In this document: one piece after another, positions 1 to 8,122 of the stretch
Numbering within the stretch: the first letter of the stretch is position 1
How the letters are laid out: every line of letters starts with the position of its first letter
From: Beduini massiliensis
GTDB lineage: Bacteria > Bacillota_I > Bacilli_A > Erysipelotrichales > Coprobacillaceae
DNA: 64,000 nucleotides
Reading direction: 5' to 3'
Assembly (NCBI RefSeq): GCF_000829905.1
Contig: NZ_CDPP01000002.1
Span: 186,001 to 250,000 of the forward strand
Notes under the pieces: model-generated
Database searches by the model: none
What the model saw: only the letters and a program-made list of their open reading frames with translations
What the model was told of the DNA's origin: nothing
Translations under genes and position numbers: made by a program

Positions 1-1131
1 CAGAATCAGCAGAATACCTAATACTGCATAAAATGGGGCATTGATCATTAGATAACGAGATCCATTATCCAATACAACAGCTTCACTTGACCCTGATAAC
101 AGCGTCACTAATGGTCTAGCTAAAAAGAATAAAACGATGGTCGCTATAACGCCCCAAGCAATCGCTATCTTAAATCCGGTTTTAACTCCCTCAATGATGC
201 GATCACGATTATCGGCCCCTTTATTTTGGGATACAAATGTAGATAAAGAAGCCGCAATAGTAGCACAAGGCATGATACAAAAGGCATTAATTTTTCTTGC
301 AGTCGTATGTCCCGCAATGGTCAAATAACCAAAGCCGTTGATTGCCTTTTGTAAAATTACTGTCCCAGATGAAACGATTGCCATCATGAATCCCATAGAA
401 AATCCCTGTCCGGCTAATTCCTGATATAATTCTTTGTCAAACTTAAAATGTTCTTTTTGTGGAATTAAAATGGGTGTTTTTTTCCACATATATATAAAAC
501 ATAATACAGCGGAAATTCCCTGAGCAATGACGGTTGCGATTGCCGCTCCCTGAATTCCCATATTAAATTGAGTAATAAAAACTAAATCTAATACAATATT
601 AACTACTGATGAGATAATCAGAAAAACCAGCGGCATAAAACTATTTCCAATTGCACGCAATAATCCGGCACATAAATTATAAGCAAACATAACCCCGACA
701 AATAAAGTAATCATTGAAATATAAGAATAAGATTCCTGAATAATATTTGCTGGTGTATCCAATAACTTAAGCAAAGGATATAAGCCTAACTGAGAAATAA
801 TCATAATAATGATCGTTAAGGCTGTCCCAATCACAATCGACCCTGCAACAGAACGTTTCAACAGTACTTTATCATTAGCCCCATAACTTCTTGCGACTAC
901 AATACTTAAACCGTTTCCCACCCCTAATGCAAAGCCGATTAACAGTTCATATACTGCAGTACAAGCGCCAATCGCCGCCAACGATGTATCTCCTAAAACA
1001 TTTCCAACGATCATTGTGTCCATCGTATTATAAAACTGCTGGAATATATTGGAAATAAAAATCGGTATCGCAAACAACAATAACGCTTTGAATATTTTAT
1101 CTTTTGTCAGATCTACCTGAAAATTAAACAT
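1..1131 (-). CDS. MATE family efflux transporter (3' end lies outside the window)
   Basis: Reading the minus strand from an ATG at 1131 gives about 377 residues of a multi-pass membrane protein that runs off the left edge of the window. The N-terminus has the MATE pattern: a short cytosolic start, then FAIPIFISNIFQQFYNTMDTM, IGACTAVYELLIGFALGVGN and a conserved Asn-Gly-Leu-Ser. MATE proteins export cationic drugs or metabolites in exchange for Na+ or H+. GGGAG lies just upstream of the start. The VOC gene ends 23 bp before it, so the two are probably cotranscribed. The substrate cannot be told from sequence. Confidence 0.9.
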   Translation of the reverse strand, partial: MFNFQVDLTKDKIFKALLLFAIPIFISNIFQQFYNTMDTMIVGNVLGDTSLAAIGACTAVYELLIGFALGVGNGLSIVVARSYGANDKVLLKRSVAGSIVIGTALTIIIMIISQLGLYPLLKLLDTPANIIQESYSYISMITLFVGVMFAYNLCAGLLRAIGNSFMPLVFLIISSVVNIVLDLVFITQFNMGIQGAAIATVIAQGISAVLCFIYMWKKTPILIPQKEHFKFDKELYQELAGQGFSMGFMMAIVSSGTVILQKAINGFGYLTIAGHTTARKINAFCIMPCATIAASLSTFVSQNKGADNRDRIIEGVKTGFKIAIAWGVIATIVLFFLARPLVTLLSGSSEAVVLDNGSRYLMINAPFYAVLGILLIL

Positions 1132-1154
1132 ATTTTTTCTCCCGTTTTGCTCTC

Positions 1155-1514
1155 CTAATCCGTTGATACGGGGGTTGTCAGTTCAATGTGATTCCCCTCA
1201 CTATCGACAAACTCTATTACCCAATTGTTTTTTATTTTGGTAAGCGGAAAGCATATTTCTAAATTCTTGATTTTATCTTGAAGAATGTTCAGATTGTCTA
1301 CTTCTAAACTTGGCAGACAATTACTTCCAAACATATGATCTTCTCCCACTTTTTGATAAGCAAATAACCCTAAACGAAAACCGTCAAGGTCAAATACACT
1401 ATAGATTTCATCCTCTATTAAAGGTGATTTTTCAAAAAAATCTTTATAAAATGAAACAGCTCGATCCATGTTTTTTACACATAGATATAAAGAATATAAG
1501 CGACAATTCATCAT
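1155..1514 (-). CDS. VOC (glyoxalase/bleomycin-resistance fold) protein
   Basis: This 119-residue protein shows the vicinal-oxygen-chelate pattern: LYSLYLCVKNMDRAVSFYKD at the N-terminus, a central FDLDGFRLGLFAY strand, and a C-terminal EFVDSEGNHIEL ending in a metal-ligand-type Glu. Family members are metal-dependent lyases, isomerases or dioxygenases, or drug-binding proteins that sequester toxic compounds. It lies 23 bp upstream of a MATE exporter on the same strand, which makes a detoxification pairing plausible but unproven. The exact activity is unknown. Confidence 0.85.
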   Translation of the reverse strand: MMNCRLYSLYLCVKNMDRAVSFYKDFFEKSPLIEDEIYSVFDLDGFRLGLFAYQKVGEDHMFGSNCLPSLEVDNLNILQDKIKNLEICFPLTKIKNNWVIEFVDSEGNHIELTTPVSTD

Positions 1515-1756
1515 GTTCTCCTTTTTACTGCTTACTATCCATCGATGGATTCGATTTTAAAAATAGCCGACCATATCCCATCATTACAGCAGTCACCCAT
1601 CATTTTTTCATTCATCCAGTCATACATTATCCACCCTCCACGCAAAGAAATACATGTATCGTGTTCTTCATCTTACATGTCCTTTTATGAAATTATTATC
1701 CTTTTTACATTATACGTCATTTATTGACATTTTACTAACGCTTTTATGAAAGCGTT

Positions 1757-1787
1757 TAAAAAAGCTGCCTATCTTTAGATCAGCAGC
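1757..1787 (-). terminator. Intrinsic terminator of the 2757-1788 gene pair
   Basis: Read on the minus strand, GCTGC and ATCT pair with AGAT and GCAGC around a two-base AA loop, followed by six T residues. It starts directly after the acetyltransferase stop codon. Confidence 0.7.
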
Positions 1788-2270
1788 CTATAATTGTAAA
1801 TAATAGATTTCTTCATCATCTTCTATCGCACTGAATTGGAAACCTAATTTTTTAAGCAGATTCTTACTGGCAGTATTTTCAGACAACACACCTGCCTTTA
1901 AAAAAGCAATCTCCCTTTCAGAACTCCAATCGATGAGACCTTGAATTACCTCGTAAATATATCCTTGCCGCTGATATAAAGGGTGTATCGTATATCCCAG
2001 CCAAAGTATCTCAGCTTCTTTTTTCAAATAAAGATCCCCTAATAATTTCTGATTCTCCCGATGAATAATTGCGATCTGGCACCCTTCTTTTAATTGAGGT
2101 TGTACTAATAGTATTTGACAGTACTCCTCATAAGTCAATCCCTTAAACCCTTGATAGCACATCCACTGTTCATTATTGCGATATTCCATAAAAGCGAACA
2201 TATCAGATTGTTTAAATGGACGCAGATGACAACGTTTAGTCGAAATAACAGGCAGTCCGTTATTTTCCAT
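1788..2270 (-). CDS. GNAT family N-acetyltransferase
   Basis: The protein starts MENNGLPVISTKRCHLRPF, the usual opening of RimJ/RimL-type GNAT acetyltransferases. It contains the acetyl-CoA region LGYTIHPLYQRQGYIYEVIQ and the C-terminal SENTASKNLLKKLGF motif. Such enzymes move acetyl from acetyl-CoA to an amine on a protein, antibiotic or metabolite; the acceptor here is unknown. The ATG at 2270 was chosen because AAGGA lies 8 bases before it and it begins one base after the stop of the upstream flavin-binding gene. A start at 2291 would overlap that gene. The two are one transcription unit. Confidence 0.88.
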   Translation of the reverse strand: MENNGLPVISTKRCHLRPFKQSDMFAFMEYRNNEQWMCYQGFKGLTYEEYCQILLVQPQLKEGCQIAIIHRENQKLLGDLYLKKEAEILWLGYTIHPLYQRQGYIYEVIQGLIDWSSEREIAFLKAGVLSENTASKNLLKKLGFQFSAIEDDEEIYYLQL

Positions 2271-2271
2271 C

Positions 2272-2757
2272 CTACTTTTCCTTGCGGACAAGTTCGCGCG
2301 CAGCTTTGCCTGTCATATGTTCAATTGCAATTTCTACCATAACCACACGATTAAAAGATTCTTCAATCTCTTTAGCCCTTCCTGCTTCATCTTGTGGGGA
2401 GTATTTCTTTGCTAACAGATCGATGGCATAATGTTTTTCTTCATTCTCCAAAAGACGTGCTTTTCCAAATGCAATAACACTTCGATAATAGGTTGTATAT
2501 TCTTCTGGAATGATTTGATCTTGGGCAATGATACAGAAAGAGACTTTATTATTATTTAAAATAGCCTCTATTTTATGACCACTCTTAGCACAATGAAAAT
2601 AAATTTTTGAATCTTTATAAACATAACTGAGTGGAACTGCATAAGGATATCCATCATCCCCAAGTACAGCCAATGTCCCTGATGTTTCTCCTTCTAGGAT
2701 TGAGATTGTTTCTTCTATTGATAATAATTGATTTTTACGGCGCATTTCTCTGAACAT
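2272..2757 (-). CDS. Pyridoxamine 5'-phosphate oxidase-fold flavoprotein (NimA-like)
   Basis: The 161-residue protein begins MFREMRRKNQLLS, then TSGTLAVLGDDGYPYAVPLS and KIYFHCAKSGHKIEAI, the arrangement of FMN-binding split-barrel proteins of the NimA/YkoY type. Relatives bind FMN, heme or F420 and reduce small molecules; some give nitroimidazole resistance. Here a general flavin-binding reductase is inferred. The downstream acetyltransferase begins one base after its stop codon. The substrate is not predictable. Confidence 0.85.
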   Translation of the reverse strand: MFREMRRKNQLLSIEETISILEGETSGTLAVLGDDGYPYAVPLSYVYKDSKIYFHCAKSGHKIEAILNNNKVSFCIIAQDQIIPEEYTTYYRSVIAFGKARLLENEEKHYAIDLLAKKYSPQDEAGRAKEIEESFNRVVMVEIAIEHMTGKAARELVRKEK

Positions 2758-3132
2758 AACACTTCTCCTTTATTTTATCGTTAATCGTTATCGCGTCATA
2801 ATCACTGTCCGCTAAATAAGCTGCTCCTAATAGATGATGAGCCAACGCACGATTCTGTACTGCAAATCCACTTGCCCGTGTCTCAGAATCTTTAAAAAGC
2901 AACGTATCGTACCCTACAAAAAATCTCAGAACACTATTAAAATCTGTTTTTTATCAGAATCATTTTTCTGTTCATCATCTCCTGATAGACAATGCTTTGG
3001 AGCCTTCTCCAACCGCTTATATGACCGCTATGCTTCAAACAATAGACACAAATATATTTTATTCTCTATTCTGCCTATGATTAGCTTTATTATAACAGTT
3101 CTCTATAAATTATCTATAAAGTATTTTTATAT
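2758..3132. other. Intergenic stretch without a supported gene
   Basis: About 375 bases lie between the nuclease stop codon and the flavin-binding gene. Short open frames on both strands lack ribosome-binding sites and recognisable protein patterns. Stop-interrupted plus-strand frames near 2830-3080 have a protein-like composition and might be an old remnant, but no family could be named. The promoter of the 2757 gene should lie just upstream of 2757. Confidence 0.5.
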
Positions 3133-3978
3133 TTACTGCTTGGCTTTGCGATACCCTGCTTCAATAGCTTCTTCTTCAGTATGGAAGATAATCAGATTTT
3201 TTGAATCTTTCATGCTTTCATAGGCAGCTTGCCCGGGACAATGATAGATTTTTGAATTTTTGTTTCCTCGAATCTCAGCACCGATTACTTCCGTTTCAAT
3301 AATATCCTCACTTAAATAACTGTCTCCGTTAGAATAATCGATTATGATCCCCGGCTGAACATTATATACATAGACACAATATTGAATTCCTTCGCCATTA
3401 TCTTCAATCGATTCTGCTTCCATCAAAACACCACTGGCAACTAAATGGTCGCCATCATAAACAGGGGTTACCCGATATAATACATGATGCGCTGTTTCTT
3501 TAATATAGTCTGCCACCATATTTTCAAAAGGAAGCATACCTTCAGTATTCATATATCTCGTTCCCGTGATTAAATTTTTCTCATTAGCATTTTCTCCGGT
3601 TAGCAAAAACCCAATCAAGTGACATCGATTGTAAAGATATTTCCCACTGATCTGATCATATTTTACTGTTTGCCAGCCTGATGGTTTTACCTGTCCAATG
3701 GAGCCACGACTTTCAACCGGCATCAATTCTTTGGAAACATTGGCATAAGCAACCCCGCATCTGCCTAATGCATCAAGATCACTGTAATATTCAAATGAAT
3801 TGGTGTTTTTGTCACTTTCTTCAAAATCTGGAACATTGTTATTTACGACTACATAAGGCTCTCCGGTAAATTCCGGAAGGTCAGCCAAATCTACTATTTC
3901 TATTTCAGAGGAAGAAGATTGACAGCCAAAAAGACTGAATGCAATGGCAAAAACGAGCAACAGTTTTTTAAACTTCAT
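3133..3978 (-). CDS. Lipoprotein DNA/RNA non-specific endonuclease (EndA-like)
   Basis: The first 19 residues form a lipoprotein signal ending in the lipobox LFGC, so the enzyme should be anchored outside the membrane. Residues about 90-210 are an EndA/NucA-type beta-beta-alpha-metal nuclease: the catalytic region reads YNRCHLIGFLLTGENANEKN, with the His and the downstream Asn typical of the family (usually Arg-Gly-His; here Arg-Cys-His). Then comes LITGTRYMNTEGMLPFEN. The last 40 residues, KIYHCPGQAAYESM onward, resemble a small surface-protein module. Family roles are degradation of extracellular nucleic acid or DNA entry during transformation. It overlaps the upstream hypothetical gene by about 11 bp, so they are cotranscribed. 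Confidence 0.88.
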   Translation of the reverse strand: MKFKKLLLVFAIAFSLFGCQSSSSEIEIVDLADLPEFTGEPYVVVNNNVPDFEESDKNTNSFEYYSDLDALGRCGVAYANVSKELMPVESRGSIGQVKPSGWQTVKYDQISGKYLYNRCHLIGFLLTGENANEKNLITGTRYMNTEGMLPFENMVADYIKETAHHVLYRVTPVYDGDHLVASGVLMEAESIEDNGEGIQYCVYVYNVQPGIIIDYSNGDSYLSEDIIETEVIGAEIRGNKNSKIYHCPGQAAYESMKDSKNLIIFHTEEEAIEAGYRKAKQ

Positions 3979-4405
3979 GTGTTAAGCCCTCATTTCTGAT
4001 GTAAACTGTTTTGGTAATATTGTCATGAGAACTTCCTTGAAACTCAGTGACAGATACTACCTGCCATTGTTTACTCGTCAAATCGATCATCCACTTTAAA
4101 TCACTGGGATAAGTTCGATTCCAATAATATACGATAACTTCCGTAATTTGATCCTCATACGTTTTAACATCTTGATTTTCAATAAACAAATAGCAATCCT
4201 CTTTTAATACAGGAAGTTCTTCTTGAACTATAATATTTTTTGTATACCCTTTTTCAAACATTTTATATGAATACGAATTCATCATGATAGGTAATGATAA
4301 CTGCATCATATCTTCTCTGACCTTACGGTCTTGACTTTGTCTTCTGTTATTAAACATCATTCCATTATGATCATCTAAACATACAATTATTTTCATTGTC
4401 TTCAC
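3968..4405 (-). CDS. Conserved hypothetical protein upstream of the nuclease
   Basis: A 145-residue soluble protein with no signal peptide. Its N-terminus, MKIIVCLDDHNGMMFNNRR, is preceded by three residues that may not be translated; the ATG at residue 4 is an alternative start. It looks like a conserved short Firmicute family of unknown function. Its end overlaps the start of the lipoprotein nuclease, suggesting translational coupling. No catalytic motif was recognised. Confidence 0.75.
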   Translation of the reverse strand: MKTMKIIVCLDDHNGMMFNNRRQSQDRKVREDMMQLSLPIMMNSYSYKMFEKGYTKNIIVQEELPVLKEDCYLFIENQDVKTYEDQITEVIVYYWNRTYPSDLKWMIDLTSKQWQVVSVTEFQGSSHDNITKTVYIRNEGLTHEV

Positions 4406-4480
4406 CTCATTTTAACCTTATACTCTCTACTCTAACATAAATTTATTGGAGCGGACATTGATAAGCTAAAAAAGAGACAA

Positions 4481-4506
4481 AAAAATGGCTGTGTTCACAA
4501 CCATTT
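4481..4506 (-). terminator. Intrinsic terminator of the TetR-led operon
   Basis: On the minus strand ATGGTTGTG pairs with the downstream CACAGCCAT (one G-T pair) and is followed by seven T. It lies 7 bases after the aldo/keto reductase stop codon and closes the 7594-4514 operon. Confidence 0.75.
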
Positions 4507-4513
4507 TTCTTTA

Positions 4514-5491
4514 TTACTGATGTCCTACAATAGAATGAGGCATATAAAATTCTTCTAATTGTTCAATATCCTCTTTGCTTAAATTAATATCTAAAGCACC
4601 GATAAAATCATCTAAGTATTTTTCTTTAGTGATTCCTACGATCGGTGCCGTCACACCTTTATACCACAACCAAGCTACTGCAATCTGCGAACGAGTAGCT
4701 TGGTGCTTTTCTGCAATTTCCGCAACTCTTTGTACGATCCGTTTATCTTGTGTTTCTGTGGTATCATATTTTTGTTTAGCGACTTGGTCTTCTTTCGCAC
4801 GCTTGGATTCACTGTTCCAATCTCTTGTAAGACGTCCGGCAGCAAGAGGACTATAAGGCACTAAAGCTACTCCCATGTCTAAACATAAAGGATTCATTTC
4901 TCGTTCTTCTTCACGATACAGCAAATTATAGTGTCCCTGCATCACTGAAAATTTTGTCCAGCCATTCTTTTCTGCTACATATTGGGCTTTTTGGAATTGC
5001 CATGCATACATGCTGGAAGCCCCGATATAATGAACTTTACCTGATCGAACTAAGTCATTGAGCGCACACATCGTTTCTTCAATCGGAGTTTGATAGTCCC
5101 AACGATGGATATATAAAAGATCAATATAATCTGTCTGCAAGCGCTGAAGTGACTGTTCAACTTCATGAAGGATTGATTTTCTAGAAAGTCCAGAGCCATT
5201 AGGTCCTTCATGCATCTTCCCACTCACCTTTGTAGCAATAACAACCTTTTCTCTTGCTGCATAATCCTTTAATGCTCTCCCTAGTATTTCTTCGCTGCTG
5301 CCAACGCCGTAAACATTAGCGGTATCAAAGAAATTGACACCTAGATCTAATGCTTTTTTGATGATCTTTCTTGATTCTTCTTCATTTAATACCCAACTGT
5401 GAATCCATTTTTTTGGATCACCAAAGCTCATACAACCTAAACATATTTTTGATACATCTAAACCCGTATTTCCCAATTTAACATATTCCAT
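4514..5491 (-). CDS. Aldo/keto reductase
   Basis: A full-length 325-residue aldo/keto reductase. The catalytic Asp and Tyr lie in NFFDTANVYGVGSSEEILGR, the Lys in VVIATKVSG, and the His in YIDLLYIHRWD. The C-terminal NADPH-binding part carries PYSPLAAGRLTRDW and a GITKEKYLDDFIGAL segment. It is an NADPH-dependent carbonyl reductase of the YhdN/IolS group, cytosolic, with an unknown natural substrate. It is the last gene of the TetR-led operon, 12 bp after the phosphatase gene. Confidence 0.93.
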   Translation of the reverse strand: MEYVKLGNTGLDVSKICLGCMSFGDPKKWIHSWVLNEEESRKIIKKALDLGVNFFDTANVYGVGSSEEILGRALKDYAAREKVVIATKVSGKMHEGPNGSGLSRKSILHEVEQSLQRLQTDYIDLLYIHRWDYQTPIEETMCALNDLVRSGKVHYIGASSMYAWQFQKAQYVAEKNGWTKFSVMQGHYNLLYREEEREMNPLCLDMGVALVPYSPLAAGRLTRDWNSESKRAKEDQVAKQKYDTTETQDKRIVQRVAEIAEKHQATRSQIAVAWLWYKGVTAPIVGITKEKYLDDFIGALDINLSKEDIEQLEEFYMPHSIVGHQ

Positions 5492-5503
5492 GTTTGATAC
5501 CTC

Positions 5504-6076
5504 CTAATGATATTGTCTGATGACTTCTTTTAAATAAAACTGATGATCTGTAAATTCATATACAAAGATGGTGCCATTGCCAAACCCCTTTTGTAATTCT
5601 TCCATCGGATCTTGAATCGCTCTTAAAAAATTAAAGCAGGCACCGCTATGTGATACGGCTAAGACAGAATGATGATCTTCCTTTTCCATTATAGCGGTAA
5701 GTGTTTCCAACATTCGATCTCTCACTGTATTTGAAGACTCTCCGCCAAACTGTAAGTAATAAGTTTCACATTCTTTAGGTGTCAGGCAGTTTAGCCGTTC
5801 ACTTTCACCCTCTAATTCCCCATAAAACATCTCTTTTAACCCTTTAAGCCGCGTATAGGGTAAATCAGTGACATATTCTAAAGTGTCACTGCAACGTTCA
5901 CTGGTTGAACAATAAGCATGATCAAAGACAATACTTTGATTTTTAAAATACTCTCCTGCAGCAATTGCCTGCTGAATACCGTTTTTTGTTAAAGGGGAAT
6001 CACACCAGCCTTGAATACGATGCTGAACGTTAAACATAGTTTCCCCATGCCGCATTAAATAAAGAATTTTTTTCAT
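5504..6076 (-). CDS. Histidine phosphatase family protein
   Basis: A 190-residue phosphoglycerate-mutase-like phosphatase. The phosphohistidine motif is LMRHGETMFNVQHRIQGW; the acid/base Glu is in FYGELEGES; the second active-site His is in LAVSHSGACFNFLRA. Such enzymes remove phosphate from small metabolites. The start ATG overlaps the stop of the metallo-hydrolase gene by four bases, indicating translational coupling. Substrate unknown. Confidence 0.92.
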   Translation of the reverse strand: MKKILYLMRHGETMFNVQHRIQGWCDSPLTKNGIQQAIAAGEYFKNQSIVFDHAYCSTSERCSDTLEYVTDLPYTRLKGLKEMFYGELEGESERLNCLTPKECETYYLQFGGESSNTVRDRMLETLTAIMEKEDHHSVLAVSHSGACFNFLRAIQDPMEELQKGFGNGTIFVYEFTDHQFYLKEVIRQYH

Positions 6077-6900
6077 TTTTTCACCTGTTTCTTAGTAAGC
6101 GTAAATGCCTCACCAGGAGCTAAGACACGAATGCGTTCGGGATGAATAACCTTATCGATTAATGATTCCGGATCGCCGTTAAAAGGCGACATATCAGGGG
6201 CATCAACACTTCCCCAATGAATACAAATTAAGTCGGCATTTGGATAGGTATTAGCTAATAAAACAGCACCATCCAATGTAATATGCCAATCATTATCACT
6301 AAAATCAAACAAGATCACATCGGGCTCCGGCATTTTCAAATGTTCTTCCATAAGTTTAGAATCTCCCGGAAGCCAGATTGTTCCATCTGCTGTATCCAAC
6401 CAATAACCACAGTAATCTTCTTCTTTCCACTCTCTAAACTGATATTTTGATGAACCGTTTTGCCAATTATGACGTGCAGGAGTTAAAGTAACTTGAATAT
6501 CCTTCACTTTAAAACTATCATGAATGGCATGCCCGGTTCCTTTGATATTTTCTTCTTTCATCACTTCTGCCACATAATAAGGGGCATGATAAGCTTCGCA
6601 AACAGACAATAAGTCCTTGCATGTTGGTCGGCTGAAATGATCATTATCTATATGGGTAATCAATACTGCATCTAAATGAGGTACAGCTTGCGGCAGGATC
6701 GGCATCTCAAAAAGCAACGGCATATCAAATCCTTCCAGCAAGGGGTCAATCATTAAAGTTGTTCCACGGCTGTTAATCATAATGCTGGCACTGCCTAACC
6801 AACGAATTTCTGTTTTATGAATAGGTAAGAAAGCATCTTTATTCACAACTATTACTTCTTTTGGCATTGCCTGTCCACTTTTACTTCTCTTTATTTCCAT
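6073..6900 (-). CDS. MBL-fold metallo-hydrolase (UlaG-like)
   Basis: A metallo-beta-lactamase-fold hydrolase of about 275 residues. The metal site reads LITHIDNDHFSR (HxDxDH instead of the usual HxHxDH), followed by PARHNWQNG, WLPGDSKLM and ICIHWGSVDAP, which supply the remaining His/Asp ligands. Related proteins include L-ascorbate-6-phosphate lactonase UlaG and other Zn-dependent hydrolases. The ATG at 6900 was chosen because AGGAGG lies about 11 bases upstream; an upstream ATG at 7005 has no ribosome-binding site and would read through the promoter region. It follows the TetR gene and overlaps the phosphatase gene. Confidence 0.9.
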   Translation of the reverse strand: MEIKRSKSGQAMPKEVIVVNKDAFLPIHKTEIRWLGSASIMINSRGTTLMIDPLLEGFDMPLLFEMPILPQAVPHLDAVLITHIDNDHFSRPTCKDLLSVCEAYHAPYYVAEVMKEENIKGTGHAIHDSFKVKDIQVTLTPARHNWQNGSSKYQFREWKEEDYCGYWLDTADGTIWLPGDSKLMEEHLKMPEPDVILFDFSDNDWHITLDGAVLLANTYPNADLICIHWGSVDAPDMSPFNGDPESLIDKVIHPERIRVLAPGEAFTLTKKQVKK

Positions 6901-6964
6901 AAATAAAAGCCCTCCTTTTCTATACAATTTCATTTTACTGTATAAATAAAGAGGGGGCAATTTA

Positions 6965-7015
6965 CAAATATTTTGATGTTGTCTATAAATTGACATTTTA
7001 TTCAAATTGTCAACC
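6965..7015 (-). promoter_or_regulatory. Internal promoter and candidate TetR operator
   Basis: Between the TetR stop codon and the metallo-hydrolase start there is an inverted repeat TTGACA-N12-TGTCAA at 6990-7013. Read on the minus strand the first TTGACA can act as -35, with TTTATA 18 bases further on as -10. A dyad overlapping a promoter right behind a TetR gene suggests autoregulation of the operon. Confidence 0.45.
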
Positions 7016-7594
7016 TTAATCCTTGTTTTGATAAGGATTATATCCGTTTTTTACATCAGCAAACAGTTTTTCCATTCCAATTCCTCGCATTTTAGTAATC
7101 AGCAATGCCATTTCTTCACAACTGGCAGGCATATCCGACAAAATCCATGAAAGGGTCATACTGCTGGAAGCTGTCGCATGGTATTCGGTAGCAAAGCGGA
7201 GAGCCTGAGGCATTGGCTTATCTCCATAAAGATGCTGGTGCCACTCTAAATCAAATTGTTTGCAGTGATCAAATATATAGTCTCTTAAACAATTCTGATC
7301 CTCCATCAAACAAGCTTGTTTCATAAAGACATGGTATTTTTTCATTCTTTTAAATGTATCTAACAAGGATTCATAAAAATCTATTTCTGTATTCGCATTA
7401 TTATAACGTGGAATAATCTTTTCTAAATAGATGTATTGAATCAAATCATTCTTATCTTGGAAATGATTATAAAACGTTTGTCGGCTGACTCCTGTTTTAT
7501 CCAACAATTGTCTAATCGTAATAGATTCTAATGGAATTTCTTCACAAAGCTCCAGTAACCCATTTGCCAAAAGGGCTTTTATATTAATCGCCAT
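7016..7594 (-). CDS. TetR/AcrR family transcriptional regulator
   Basis: A 192-residue regulator. The helix-turn-helix is residues about 20-50: ITIRQLLDKTGVSRQTFYNH, followed by FQDKNDLIQYIY, the classic TetR signature. The C-terminal part resembles the TetR_C_8/DhaS-type ligand-binding domain. The ATG at 7594 follows AGGAGG by 8 bases; a GTG at 7603 overlaps the ribosome-binding site and was rejected. It heads a same-strand series with the metallo-hydrolase, phosphatase and aldo/keto reductase genes, which are its likely targets. Confidence 0.92.
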   Translation of the reverse strand: MAINIKALLANGLLELCEEIPLESITIRQLLDKTGVSRQTFYNHFQDKNDLIQYIYLEKIIPRYNNANTEIDFYESLLDTFKRMKKYHVFMKQACLMEDQNCLRDYIFDHCKQFDLEWHQHLYGDKPMPQALRFATEYHATASSSMTLSWILSDMPASCEEMALLITKMRGIGMEKLFADVKNGYNPYQNKD

Positions 7595-7660
7595 TAACGC
7601 CACCTCCTATTATTAGTATATCAGTTTTTATATCAAGATAAAAAGATTAATCCAAAATCA

Positions 7661-8023
7661 TCAGGCTCTTTTGTTAATTTCTTCATTGAGTAACTTTAAT
7701 GACAGTGACATAGCATTAATTAAAGGAACAAAACGTTGATAATAAGGCGTTTCTTTTTCAAACTTGGACTGTCCCTTTTCACATTTATGAATAATGGAGG
7801 TGATGGGTGGCAGTGCCTGACAAAGTTCTTTAGTTGTATAAAGTGATAGATCTTCTTGTTTGACTAATGCTTTTGCGATATAAAGGGCTTTTATTCTGTT
7901 TTTAAGTAAGGTATGTTGTGAACTTCCTTCATTAAATTTTAACTGCATCTTTTCACAATTTTTAATTGTCGATGAGATGACACTTTCTGCCTCATTAACT
8001 TTTCTTATTGTCATAGATTTCAT
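7661..8023 (-). CDS. Hypothetical helical protein
   Basis: A 120-residue, charged, apparently all-helical cytosolic protein with two similar halves: each carries an Ile-rich helix followed by a CEK motif (IKNCEKMQLKF and IHKCEKGQSKFEKE), hinting at an internal duplication. GGGAGGGGG precedes either residue 1 or an alternative ATG at residue 4. No family was recognised. It stands alone between the choloylglycine-hydrolase-type gene and the TetR gene on the same strand. Confidence 0.7.
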   Translation of the reverse strand: MKSMTIRKVNEAESVISSTIKNCEKMQLKFNEGSSQHTLLKNRIKALYIAKALVKQEDLSLYTTKELCQALPPITSIIHKCEKGQSKFEKETPYYQRFVPLINAMSLSLKLLNEEINKRA

Positions 8024-8082
8024 CCCCCTCCCTTCTTCATCTGTTTTTATATTCTACTCTTAATTTAATTTATCTTCAATAT

Positions 8083-8119
8083 AAAAAGGAACTCTTTACT
8101 TTTATGGTATAAGTTCCTA
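8083..8119 (-). terminator. Intrinsic terminator behind the amidase gene
   Basis: On the minus strand AGGAACT pairs with AGTTCCT across an 18-base loop, followed by TTTTTATA. It lies 4 bases after the stop codon of the choloylglycine-hydrolase-type gene. Confidence 0.6.
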
Positions 8120-8122
8120 AAT

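Noticed and set aside
2834-3223. Plus-strand 129-codon frame
   Set aside because: It overlaps the lipoprotein nuclease on the other strand, has no ribosome-binding site, and its composition is that of a shadow frame.
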